Positions 1 through 6,572 of a DNA stretch of 7,237 bases are shown here, in pieces. Position 1 is the stretch's first letter. Every line of letters starts with the position of its first letter. The notes under the pieces were generated by a model that saw nothing but the letters and a program-made list of their open reading frames with translations, did no database searches and was not told the origin of the DNA. This DNA is from Candidatus Cloacimonadota bacterium (GTDB taxonomy: Bacteria; Cloacimonadota; Cloacimonadia; Cloacimonadales; TCS61), in the NCBI GenBank assembly GCA_011372345.1, contig DRTC01000362.1, positions 1 through 7,237 of the forward strand. The letters are read 5' to 3'. The position numbers and the translations under genes were made by a program.

Positions 1-2323
1 CTTCAAAAACAATGGCGGTATTGTCCTCGATTCCGGCAAGCAGTTCGATTTGGAAAGCATTCTCGATCAGAATTGATCCTTCTCCTTCGATTTCAGTAGT
101 TTCAGTATAATCGTCTAAAATCGTAACAAATTCCGAATCCGTAATAAGAGTCGCTGTTACGGAATTTCCGGTAATATCCATGCCGACATTTGTTAAAGTT
201 ACATCCATATTCACCAGGTCGAGAGATTGAAGAGAACCGTCGATATAATCTCCATCTTCATTAAAACTTACCTCATCGCAAACTACATAAGCTCCCTCTG
301 CAGGAATAACCGTGATGATCCCTGCATAAGTATTATAATTTTGTTTGAGAACATTAATCGCTAAATTCGTCATTACCTGAATCGGTTCGGAAAACACAAC
401 CGTCGTATTTCCACCAATTCCTGTGTTGGACATTCCAATAATTTCATTATCGAGTGTCACTATCACATCTGCTCCCAGAACATCAGAAGTTACTTCGATC
501 TGTTCGGAACCGACAAAAATTTCCTGCGGATGAGTAATTATCATATCTTGCGGTGTATCTGTCCAGACCGTCAATCCGGCATCACCAATGATATTTGTTT
601 CATAACACACCCAATACATGACCGTATTATTACCGGACATGAAAGGAATGGCATCGATCTTGGCATCGTTCAAAGCATAACCGAGAGTATAAATTTCCTC
701 TCCGAACAAAGCATCGATAAACTCACGATGGAAGAATTGAGAAGCTCCGTCTGTAGAACCTTGTTGTCCCCAACCATAGCGGGAATGAGAGATCATGGAA
801 ACTGATGAATTAGCTATCGAAACAAATTTCTCGGTGATGCAGTCATTGGCATCAAAGGCTCCGGCATAACATCCCTGAGTAAAGATGATCGAGTAATTTT
901 CGCTGTTTCCGTCATTGGTAATATTTCCGTCATGAACCTGGTTATTGTATAATTTCATATTATAATCAGTGCTGGAATGTCCGAGATGATTGATCAGATT
1001 TGGACCATTGCTCATTTCAAATAGAATATCAGGAGATTCCCAGTTTCCGTCTCTTTCGTATAAAGTTGAAATATCCCAATCGGTTGGAACTCCAATAGTT
1101 TCGTGTCCGTTGGTGGATGATCCTCCGATCATTTCGTCCATATAATCTCCGCCCCAGGTTGGTCCTTCCCAGAGATATTCACCCACAAAAAGAGAAGTCG
1201 TCAATTCCTCCTGAACCGGAGAATTCAGGTAGCCATCTACTTTATTGATGAAATTATTGATTTCCTGATCATTGTTATAACAGAATCTTGAGATCGCAAA
1301 TTCAGGAGCAAGATCAGCTTCATCCGGTTCTCCCCATTTGTCATCCATATCATTATTCCAGTTTCCATCAAGGCAGGAATAATACATATCAGCAGGAATA
1401 TTATAATCAACTGTTCCTCCGCCGTTTACTGTTCCATACAATCCACGATGCGGAATAACATTCGTATCTCCGGCTAATAGAACAAACCTGATGGAAGAGC
1501 TGGTGTATTTCTCGATCAGAAAATTTCTAATTTTTTCTTGAAGATCATTTCCGGTTTGCTCGGCTTGAATATCTTCGATCGTAAAAATTTCTGTGTATAA
1601 TCCACGATTATGATAAATATTTATCAAATCCTCCCACATATCTATTTTAGATTGTTCCGCAATTATCAAATAATCTATTACATCATCTCTATCCTGATTC
1701 AGATTATAGGAATTCATCTGTTGCGGATTATTGACATTATTAGCAACAAAGTTGACAATAAAATCTTCATTATGTAAAAACTTTGTCGCTTCTGTAGCTT
1801 CCCGATCCGGTTTCGTAGTTATCTCGATTTCCATCCTTTGATAATACCAGATTTCTTTAGTAGAAGGATTATATTCGATGGGAGTTATTGCCGTAAAACC
1901 CATACTGAAGCCTGATAGATAGTGCGTTGATAGAGCATTATAACATTTTTCAGGATAGATACTATTTTGCGAATAGATCGCTGGATCCGGTTTTACAAAG
2001 CCAGGAATTTCATTTGCTGATAAAGCTATTTGCTTCTGCATCGGAGCAAGAGTAACATCGTCTGCAATTTTAATACGATCATACTTCCGAACATTTATAG
2101 AAGCAGCTTTTTCTCCTTGAGGAAGAAGCAGTTTAATTCCGAGATAAGGAAGAGAAGGTTCTCCAAGGTTTCCAAGTTGTTTAGTATTTTCGAAATTAAC
2201 TACACTAAAATTTTCAAGATAATTAAGTTTTGGATGCTCAAATTCATAATTAAGATTTACAACCGAAGAGAAAATGAATAGATTCATCACAAATAGCACG
2301 ATGATCATTATTTTTGATTTCAT
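1..2323 (-). CDS. Secreted C25 (gingipain-type) cysteine peptidase, C-terminus cut by window edge
   Basis: Predicted exported endopeptidase of family C25. The reading frame is open for 774 codons from ATG at 2323-2321 and runs off base 1. Residues 1-22 look like a Sec signal peptide: KSK followed by a hydrophobic run IMIIVLFVMNLFIFSS. Residues about 25-200 resemble the gingipain propeptide, including GEPSLPYLGIKLLLP (54-68). The catalytic domain spans about 215-590: RFVLLAGDTNVIPHRG (279-294), the probable catalytic His449 in NHLGHSS, and the probable catalytic Cys485 in TQGCYAGAFD, 36 residues apart as in gingipain-like folds. ETNIIGDAGL (575-584) matches the usual NLLGDP end of the domain. 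Residues 590-774 are beta-rich and probably hold an Ig-like then a CARDB-like module. A type IX secretion sorting domain may follow but is out of view. A good Shine-Dalgarno supports the start. Cleavage specificity (Arg, Lys or other) cannot be read from the sequence. Family assignment is confident from motifs; physiological role is inferred. Confidence 0.9.
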   Translation of the reverse strand, partial: MKSKIMIIVLFVMNLFIFSSVVNLNYEFEHPKLNYLENFSVVNFENTKQLGNLGEPSLPYLGIKLLLPQGEKAASINVRKYDRIKIADDVTLAPMQKQIALSANEIPGFVKPDPAIYSQNSIYPEKCYNALSTHYLSGFSMGFTAITPIEYNPSTKEIWYYQRMEIEITTKPDREATEATKFLHNEDFIVNFVANNVNNPQQMNSYNLNQDRDDVIDYLIIAEQSKIDMWEDLINIYHNRGLYTEIFTIEDIQAEQTGNDLQEKIRNFLIEKYTSSSIRFVLLAGDTNVIPHRGLYGTVNGGGTVDYNIPADMYYSCLDGNWNNDMDDKWGEPDEADLAPEFAISRFCYNNDQEINNFINKVDGYLNSPVQEELTTSLFVGEYLWEGPTWGGDYMDEMIGGSSTNGHETIGVPTDWDISTLYERDGNWESPDILFEMSNGPNLINHLGHSSTDYNMKLYNNQVHDGNITNDGNSENYSIIFTQGCYAGAFDANDCITEKFVSIANSSVSMISHSRYGWGQQGSTDGASQFFHREFIDALFGEEIYTLGYALNDAKIDAIPFMSGNNTVMYWVCYETNIIGDAGLTVWTDTPQDMIITHPQEIFVGSEQIEVTSDVLGADVIVTLDNEIIGMSNTGIGGNTTVVFSEPIQVMTNLAINVLKQNYNTYAGIITVIPAEGAYVVCDEVSFNEDGDYIDGSLQSLDLVNMDVTLTNVGMDITGNSVTATLITDSEFVTILDDYTETTEIEGEGSILIENAFQIELLAGIEDNTAIVFE
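1611..1626. repeat. 16-bp perfect palindrome inside the peptidase gene
   Basis: TGATAAATATTTATCA is perfectly self-complementary. It lies in the peptidase coding sequence, where the minus strand reads Leu-Ile-Asn-Ile-Tyr-His. Its 12-base core ATAAATATTTAT is the same palindrome found in both arms of the intergenic inverted repeat at 2385-2396 and 2494-2505. It may be a protein-binding site or a chance result of AT-rich codons. Confidence 0.4.
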
Positions 2324-2330
2324 TTAAAAA

Positions 2331-2338
2331 TCCTCCTT
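2331..2338 (-). promoter_or_regulatory. Ribosome binding site of the C25 peptidase
   Basis: On the minus strand this reads AAGGAGGA, ending 7 nt before ATG at 2323. It is a near-ideal Shine-Dalgarno sequence and fixes the peptidase start. Such a strong site argues against a typical Bacteroidota host, where these sites are rare. Confidence 0.85.
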
Positions 2339-2349
2339 ATTAAAATATA

Positions 2350-2355
2350 ATTGTA
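2350..2355 (-). promoter_or_regulatory. Candidate -10 element of the peptidase promoter
   Basis: The minus strand reads TACAAT, five of six matches to the sigma-70 -10 consensus, 26 nt before the start codon. This would give a short leader holding the Shine-Dalgarno site. No good -35 is present at 16-18 bp; that position falls inside the left arm of the 2370-2520 inverted repeat, which suggests that activation or repression could act there. Assignment is by eye only. Confidence 0.35.
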
Positions 2356-2369
2356 TTCAAGCAAGAACC

Positions 2370-2520
2370 ATTCCAGAAACTGCGATAAATATTTATGATT
2401 TTTTTAATGTTTTTTTAGTCCTTTTTGATAAAAATTTTAATGAATATGAAATCAAAGGATGATAACTGTTAACTTGTTGTTATATATTTTTTTATAAATA
2501 TTTATCGTAGTTTATGGAAT
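2370..2520. repeat. Long inverted repeat, 27-bp arms with 25 matches
   Basis: The left arm (2370-2396) and right arm (2494-2520) are reverse complements at 25 of 27 positions, with 97 AT-rich bases between them. Each arm starts at its outer end with ATTCC and ends at its inner end with the self-palindrome ATAAATATTTAT. Pairing stops sharply at both ends. No target-site duplication is visible outside the arms (ACC on the left, CTC on the right) and there is no coding capacity inside. It could be paired operator sites for a regulator of the divergent genes, a small non-autonomous mobile element (MITE-like), or a remnant of one. The left arm covers the expected -35 position of the peptidase promoter. 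Confidence 0.7.
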
Positions 2521-2533
2521 CTCATCAAATCAT

Positions 2534-2564
2534 TCATAACTACTAATATTATAAGTAGTTATGA
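2534..2564. repeat. Perfect 11-bp inverted repeat, candidate operator
   Basis: TCATAACTACT (2534-2544) and AGTAGTTATGA (2554-2564) are exact reverse complements separated by 9 bases. After one A-A mismatch the symmetry continues for three more pairs to the centre at 2549. No T-run follows, so it does not look like a terminator. Its form and place between divergent genes suggest a dimeric regulator site. Confidence 0.55.
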
Positions 2565-2649
2565 TTATCCAGCAGAGAAAAAACAAAGGATTTTTTATAA
2601 AAAAAATTGCTGCTTTTCCTTTAAAAATGCAGGTTTACTGATTTTTTTG

Positions 2650-2680
2650 TTGACAGGATTTACGCTAAAAAAAAACACTA
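2650..2680 (+). promoter_or_regulatory. Candidate promoter of the HU gene
   Basis: A perfect -35 hexamer TTGACA lies at 2650-2655. The -10 is weak: AACACT at 2674-2679 with an 18-bp spacer matches the consensus at only three positions. The spacer contains a run of nine A. A start near 2686 would give a leader of about 30 nt to the HU start codon. The -35 is clear, the -10 is uncertain. Confidence 0.35.
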
Positions 2681-2703
2681 AACCACCATGAAAGGTAAAA
2701 AAA

Positions 2704-2710
2704 AAGGAGG
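2704..2710 (+). promoter_or_regulatory. Ribosome binding site that fixes the HU start
   Basis: AAGGAGG ends 7 nt before ATG at 2718. An in-frame ATG at 2688 lies upstream, but using it would place this site inside the coding sequence and add ten residues (MKGKKKGGSQ) absent from HU proteins. The site therefore selects 2718 as the true start. Confidence 0.85.
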
Positions 2711-2717
2711 GAGTCAA

Positions 2718-2990
2718 ATGAACAGACAAGAATTAATTCTTAAAATCGCAGGCGATGCAGGAATTACCAAAAAAGCTGCTAATGTTGCTTTAAATTCTTT
2801 TGTTGATGGTGTTACCACAACTTTAGAAAAAGGAGATAAAGTATCTTTAGTAGGTTTTGGAACTTTTAAAGTTGTAAACAGAAAAGCAAGAACAGGTGTT
2901 AATCCACAAACAAAAGCCAAAATCAAGATCGCAGCCAGGACAGTTCCTGTATTTAAAGCTGGGAAAAAACTTAAAGACGCAGTTAAGTAA
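2718..2990 (+). CDS. hup: HU-family histone-like DNA-binding protein
   Basis: A 90-residue nucleoid protein, exactly the usual HU length. HU acts as a dimer that bends and wraps DNA and assists replication, repair and transcription. The N-terminal helices carry the dimer interface (NRQELILKIAGDAGITKKAA, residues 2-21). The conserved turn VGFGTF is at 45-50, and the beta-arm RTGVNPQTKAKIKI (58-71) holds Asn62-Pro63, the proline that intercalates into DNA. The end VPVFKAGKKLKDAV (76-89) is canonical. IHF subunits are also close in fold, but the sequence reads as HU. A strong Shine-Dalgarno precedes it and a strong terminator follows, so it is probably expressed at a high level as a short transcript. 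It sits upstream of dnaN-recF, where dnaA is often found. I cannot tell whether it is the only HU in the genome. Confidence 0.96.
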   Translation: MNRQELILKIAGDAGITKKAANVALNSFVDGVTTTLEKGDKVSLVGFGTFKVVNRKARTGVNPQTKAKIKIAARTVPVFKAGKKLKDAVK

Positions 2991-3007
2991 TTTACACAAA
3001 TCCTTTT

Positions 3008-3042
3008 GAAAGCAAGAGTTTAACAGCTCTTGCTTTCTTTTT
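3008..3042 (+). terminator. Rho-independent terminator after HU
   Basis: An 11-bp perfect stem pairs 3008-3018 with 3027-3037 (GAAAGCAAGAG with CTCTTGCTTTC). It extends inward by a T-G wobble and a T-A pair to a TAAC loop. A T-rich tail (TTTTT at 3038-3042) follows. It begins 18 nt after the HU stop codon and ends only 32 nt before dnaN, so any transcript from HU into dnaN must read through it. Confidence 0.9.
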
Positions 3043-3074
3043 ATCGGAAACACAAATTCAAAGAAGAGGAAAGT

Positions 3075-4193
3075 ATGAAATTTTCAATAGATAAACAGGA
3101 TTTATTGAATAATATTCAGCATTTATATAATATCGTTCCCAGTAAGAATACCATGCCGATTCTGACAAATTACTTATTGGAAGCTGATGATCAGAATAAT
3201 TTATTAAAATTTACAGCTACTGATCTGGAAATTACAGTTGTTGTCGAATTTGAAGCAAATGTCTCTGAACCGGGAAAAGCTGCGGTCTCTGCTAAGAATT
3301 TTAATGAGATCATTAATTCTTTACCAGAAGCAATGGTGCATCTGATGGTCGAAGAAGATTCGTTAAAGATCATTTGCGAGCATTCAAAATTCAATTTACT
3401 TTGTGCGGAAAGCAGTCAATTTCCGTTAGTTCCCAAAAAAGACCTTTCACAAGTAATAGAACTTGATGCCACGATGTTCAAAAAAATGATCGAAAGCACT
3501 CATTTTGCAGTTTCAACGGAAATTAACCGACCTATATTTACCGGTATTTTCTGGAAGATGAATCCTGATCATCAATTGATGGTAGCCACCGACGGAAAGA
3601 AAATTGCAGAATTCAAACTGTTGACCCATGAGGATATTGAAGAAGGAAAGGAACAGATCATTCCAACTAAAGGGATGGTTTTTCTTGATAAAGTTATTAA
3701 TGATGAGATACCTAAAATTTCGGTGTTGCTCGAGTCCAATAGAGTAATGTTTTCTTATGGAAATTACACCTTGTTTACGCATATCATTGAAGGAAATTTT
3801 CCTGATTATACGAAAGCTATACCAACCAATAATAATAATGTTTTGATCATCAATACTGAAATTATAAGAGGAGTCATTAGAAGAGTATCACTATTGGCTT
3901 CGGAAGATACATTCAAGGTTAAATTTGATATCACCAATGAAAAGTTGACGATCAGTTCGGAAAAGCGAGATGAGGGAGAAGCTAATGAGGTTCTGGAAAA
4001 TTTCAAATATTCCGGTGAATCACTTTCGATTGCTTTTAACTATCGCTATTTAAATGCCATTCTCCATGTTATCGAATCCGATGAGGTTGAGATCAGAATG
4101 GGGCAGCCAAATGAACCCGCTTTGTTTTTCAATACTGATAAGAATGAGAAGTATTTTACCAGATTTTTATTGATGCCGCTTCGGTTAAAATAG
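3075..4193 (+). CDS. dnaN: DNA polymerase III subunit beta (sliding clamp)
   Basis: A 372-residue protein, normal for the beta clamp, which forms a ring-shaped dimer around DNA and tethers polymerase III and repair proteins. Family motifs are in order: NTMPILTNYLLEA (25-37), TATDLEITV (47-55), the domain 2 motif VATDGKKIAEFKL (170-182), IEGNFPDYTKAIP (238-250) in the third domain, and the C-terminal LLMPLRLK (365-372), which matches the usual MPMRL ending that lines the peptide-binding pocket. The ATG at 3075 is chosen because GAGGA lies at 3066-3070 and MKFSIDKQ matches the expected N-terminus. A TTG at 3030 in frame is rejected because it lies in the terminator hairpin. No convincing promoter is visible in the 32 nt between terminator and start codon. 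recF follows with no gap. Confidence 0.98.
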   Translation: MKFSIDKQDLLNNIQHLYNIVPSKNTMPILTNYLLEADDQNNLLKFTATDLEITVVVEFEANVSEPGKAAVSAKNFNEIINSLPEAMVHLMVEEDSLKIICEHSKFNLLCAESSQFPLVPKKDLSQVIELDATMFKKMIESTHFAVSTEINRPIFTGIFWKMNPDHQLMVATDGKKIAEFKLLTHEDIEEGKEQIIPTKGMVFLDKVINDEIPKISVLLESNRVMFSYGNYTLFTHIIEGNFPDYTKAIPTNNNNVLIINTEIIRGVIRRVSLLASEDTFKVKFDITNEKLTISSEKRDEGEANEVLENFKYSGESLSIAFNYRYLNAILHVIESDEVEIRMGQPNEPALFFNTDKNEKYFTRFLLMPLRLK

Positions 4194-5264
4194 TTGCGAG
4201 TAAAATATTTATATCTTCAGAATTTTAGGAATTTCCAGAAGTTTGAGCTCAGTTTCGCACCGGAAGGTGCTATTATATTCGGAAAGAATGGATTAGGAAA
4301 AACAAACCTATTGGAAGCTGTTTCCTATTTTGCTTTTGGGAAATCATTTCGGACAAATAATGATCTTGATCTGATAGATTTCTCAAAAGCATTTTTTCGT
4401 ATTAGGGGAAAATTCGAGCTAAACGAAAAAGAAATAACCATCGAAGCTGCTGCTGAAAAACAAAAAAAGATCATAAAAATCGATAATATAAACATTTCAA
4501 AAATTAGTGAGCTTTATCAATATCTGAAAACAGTATATTTCTCACCTGTTGATATAAATATTATCAGCGGAGCACCATCTTTCAGAAGGGATTTTTTTGA
4601 TCAGGCAATTTCCCAACATAACTTTCAATATCTTGCTGTTTTACGGAAATATTTCCAGGTTTTAAAGCAGAGGAATGCATTGTTAAAGAATGATTTCAAT
4701 GAAAAAGAGAAACATTCCTGGGATCTGCAATTTATTAAGAGAGGTTCTGAAGTTATAGAGTTCAGAACTCGATACTTGGAAGATTTCAGGGCATTATTAA
4801 ATGAGAAATACTCTCTTATCACCGATGAAAAAGAGCATGTTAAGATCAATTATAAATTTTCATTTCCGAGTCCTGAAACTGAATCTTTTTTAGAGAATAT
4901 GAGAGAACATCTCGACGAGATCGAGGAACAGGAAATGAATGCTCAACGAAGCTTGTTCGGTCCTCATCTTGATGATTATGAGTTCTATTTAAATGGAAAT
5001 TCGGCTCGTAGATTTGGTTCTCAAGGTCAGAAAAAATCTTTAGCGATCACTTCCAGATTGGTTCAGGCAAATTTAATATTGAAAAAAACAACGGAATTTC
5101 CTATCCTGATCTTTGATGATGTTTTTGCTGAACTAGATAAAAAGAGAATTAAGAATATCATGAAAATACTCGAAAACAAACATCAAATATTTATTGCAAC
5201 TCCGAATCGAGAAATTTACAAAAGTCTTGAACTACCTCTTATTGATCTGGAAAAAATAAAATGA
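4194..5264 (+). CDS. recF: DNA replication and repair protein RecF
   Basis: A 356-residue SMC/ABC-like ATPase that, with RecO and RecR, loads RecA at gapped DNA; the length is normal. The N-terminus VKYLYLQNFRNF (3-14) is typical. Walker A is GKNGLGKT (30-37), the ABC signature is GSQGQ (275-279, Ser276), and Walker B is ILIFDDVFAEL with Asp308-Asp309. The segment YFSPVDINIISGAPSFRRDFFD also matches RecF, with SPVD where APED is usual. All ATPase motifs are intact. The start is TTG at 4194, directly after the dnaN stop TAG and in the same frame. No ATG or GTG occurs before the conserved N-terminus and no clear Shine-Dalgarno precedes it, so translation is probably coupled to dnaN. The stop TGA overlaps the start of the transporter gene (ATGA). 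Confidence 0.97.
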   Translation: MRVKYLYLQNFRNFQKFELSFAPEGAIIFGKNGLGKTNLLEAVSYFAFGKSFRTNNDLDLIDFSKAFFRIRGKFELNEKEITIEAAAEKQKKIIKIDNINISKISELYQYLKTVYFSPVDINIISGAPSFRRDFFDQAISQHNFQYLAVLRKYFQVLKQRNALLKNDFNEKEKHSWDLQFIKRGSEVIEFRTRYLEDFRALLNEKYSLITDEKEHVKINYKFSFPSPETESFLENMREHLDEIEEQEMNAQRSLFGPHLDDYEFYLNGNSARRFGSQGQKKSLAITSRLVQANLILKKTTEFPILIFDDVFAELDKKRIKNIMKILENKHQIFIATPNREIYKSLELPLIDLEKIK

Positions 5265-6493
5265 AACTGACAAAAAACATTTTCGGCTGGATGATGTATG
5301 ATTTCGCCAACTCTTCCTTTACTACGATCATCGTAACAGTTGTTTACAGCGTATATTTTGTGGACAAAGTTGTCGGTGATGCTGATCTCGGTTCCGCTTT
5401 ATGGGGACATGCAATTGCCATATCAATGTTTTTAGTTGCAATTTCGGCTCCGATTTTCGGTGCAGTTGCCGATCATTCGCGAGCCAAAAAGAAATTCCTG
5501 TTTTATCACACATATCTAACAATAATATTTACCGCCCTGTTGTTTTTCGTGAAAGAAGGAAATATAATAATAGGGATGTTATTTTTTATCATTGCCAATT
5601 TTGGTTTTCACAGTGCAAATGTATTTTATAATGCACTTTTGCCGGACATTGTTCATCGAGATAAAATTGGAAAAATATCAGGATGGGGATGGGCTTGGGG
5701 ATATTTTGGCGGTCTTTTTTCGTTACTTCTCATTCTCCCGCTTGTTCACAATAATTGGATTCGTCTAACATTTCCGGCTGTTGCACTCTTTTTTGCGATT
5801 TTTTCAATTTTCACTTTCATCTGGTTGAAAGAAATTCATCGACCTTCAAAAAGAACAAATTATTTTAAAACAGCTTACAATCGAATTCGAGTTTCATTTA
5901 AAAATATTAAAAAATTCAAAGATTTGAAAAGATTTATTTTCAGCTATTTCATCTATAATGATGCCATCACAACAGTGATTACTTTCGGTGCGATTTTTGG
6001 GAAAAAAGAATTTGGAATGACTACAAAAGATTTACTTATCTATTTCATCATTTTGCAAATAGCATCAATGATCGGGTCGTTTGTTTTCAGCTTTATCGTC
6101 CAAAAAAAAGGAGCAAAAAAAACAATTACGATAACTCTGATTTTATGGATGTTAGCAGTGATTTGGGCATTTATCTGCAGAAGTGCAAATGAATTTTACG
6201 GTGTCGGTCTTCTCGCCGGTATCGCTATGGGATCGAGTCAATCGAGCAGTCGCACGATGTTGGCACTTCTCACACCAGGTAATAAGATGGCAGAATTCTT
6301 TGGATTTTATGCCTTTTCCGGTAAACTTGCCGCTATTATCGGACCTATTATTTATGGAGAAATTGCCAGAAATACCAGTTCCCAGAAAATAGCAATTCTG
6401 TCGGTTCTTTTCTTTTTCATAACAGGAGCAATAATCCTGCAAACTGTAAATGAAGAAAAAGGTAAAACTATTGCTCTGAACTGGAAAGAGTAG
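5261..6493 (+). CDS. MFS transporter, UMF1/Atg22-like family
   Basis: A 410-residue polytopic inner-membrane protein with about 12 hydrophobic segments: roughly 17-35, 49-71, 80-97, 101-120, 145-162, 168-189, then a basic cytoplasmic loop (190-225), 226-246, 258-280, 287-306, 312-330, 346-365 and 376-394. Family marks are GWMMYDFANSSF (9-20), the MFS loop 2-3 motif GAVADHSRAKKK (67-78), SGWGWAWGYFGG (140-151) and GSSQSSSRTMLALLTP (324-339), which together identify the UMF1 (Atg22-like) branch. Bacterial members are mostly uncharacterised; the yeast relative exports amino acids from the vacuole, so the substrate here is unknown. Its ATG overlaps the recF stop by 4 nt, which implies translational coupling, though a functional link to RecF is not evident. 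A terminator-like hairpin follows. Confidence 0.9.
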   Translation: MKLTKNIFGWMMYDFANSSFTTIIVTVVYSVYFVDKVVGDADLGSALWGHAIAISMFLVAISAPIFGAVADHSRAKKKFLFYHTYLTIIFTALLFFVKEGNIIIGMLFFIIANFGFHSANVFYNALLPDIVHRDKIGKISGWGWAWGYFGGLFSLLLILPLVHNNWIRLTFPAVALFFAIFSIFTFIWLKEIHRPSKRTNYFKTAYNRIRVSFKNIKKFKDLKRFIFSYFIYNDAITTVITFGAIFGKKEFGMTTKDLLIYFIILQIASMIGSFVFSFIVQKKGAKKTITITLILWMLAVIWAFICRSANEFYGVGLLAGIAMGSSQSSSRTMLALLTPGNKMAEFFGFYAFSGKLAAIIGPIIYGEIARNTSSQKIAILSVLFFFITGAIILQTVNEEKGKTIALNWKE

Positions 6494-6508
6494 TTCAATC
6501 GGAACGAT

Positions 6509-6570
6509 CTTTGCGGAAATTCTTCACGAGAAATTCCAAGGGAGACAACTTTCGCAAAGTAGTTTTTTTT
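6509..6570 (+). terminator. Probable terminator of the dnaN-recF-transporter unit
   Basis: CTTTGCG (6509-6515) pairs with CGCAAAG (6553-6559), extended by a G-T wobble and two A-T pairs. After TAG comes a run of eight T (6563-6570). The 30-base loop can itself fold: GGAA-A-TTCT (6515-6523) against AGAA-A-TTCC (6529-6537) around TCACG. It starts 16 nt after the transporter stop codon. The long structured loop is unusual for a simple terminator, so it could be a structured element or an inserted repeat that also ends transcription. Confidence 0.65.
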
Positions 6571-6572
6571 AC

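Larger units (their letters stand above)
2324..2717. other. Divergent intergenic region between the C25 peptidase and HU
   Basis: About 390 bases without a gene, very AT-rich with many A and T tracts. It holds the ribosome binding sites and candidate promoters of both divergent genes, a long imperfect inverted repeat (2370-2520), a shorter perfect one (2534-2564) and a small interrupted repeat (TCCTTT at 2419-2424 against AAAGGA at 2454-2459). I found no tRNA, no convincing small ORF and no exact DnaA box; the nearest is TTATCCAGC at 2565-2573, with two mismatches. Confidence 0.8.

Noticed and set aside
530..805. Plus-strand open frame opposite the peptidase catalytic domain
   Set aside because: It is a shadow of the minus-strand gene; the real frame carries the catalytic residues and family motifs.
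2030..2281. Plus-strand open frame opposite the peptidase N-terminus
   Set aside because: It is antisense to a gene with clear domain motifs, has no ribosome binding site, and its translation resembles no family.
2370..2520. Inverted repeat as a transcription terminator
   Set aside because: The arms are 97 nt apart and neither strand has a T-run directly after the distal arm.
2688..2717. Upstream in-frame ATG that would extend HU by ten residues
   Set aside because: The strong AAGGAGG at 2704-2710 would fall inside the coding sequence, and ATG at 2718 gives the standard 90-residue HU.
2324..2717. Chromosomal replication origin in the AT-rich region near dnaN-recF
   Set aside because: No exact DnaA box was found on either strand by eye, only TTATCCAGC with two mismatches, and dnaA is not adjacent. 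Not excluded, but unsupported.
3030..3074. Upstream in-frame TTG start for dnaN
   Set aside because: It lies in the terminator hairpin and lacks a ribosome binding site; MKFSIDKQ from 3075 matches the clamp family N-terminus.
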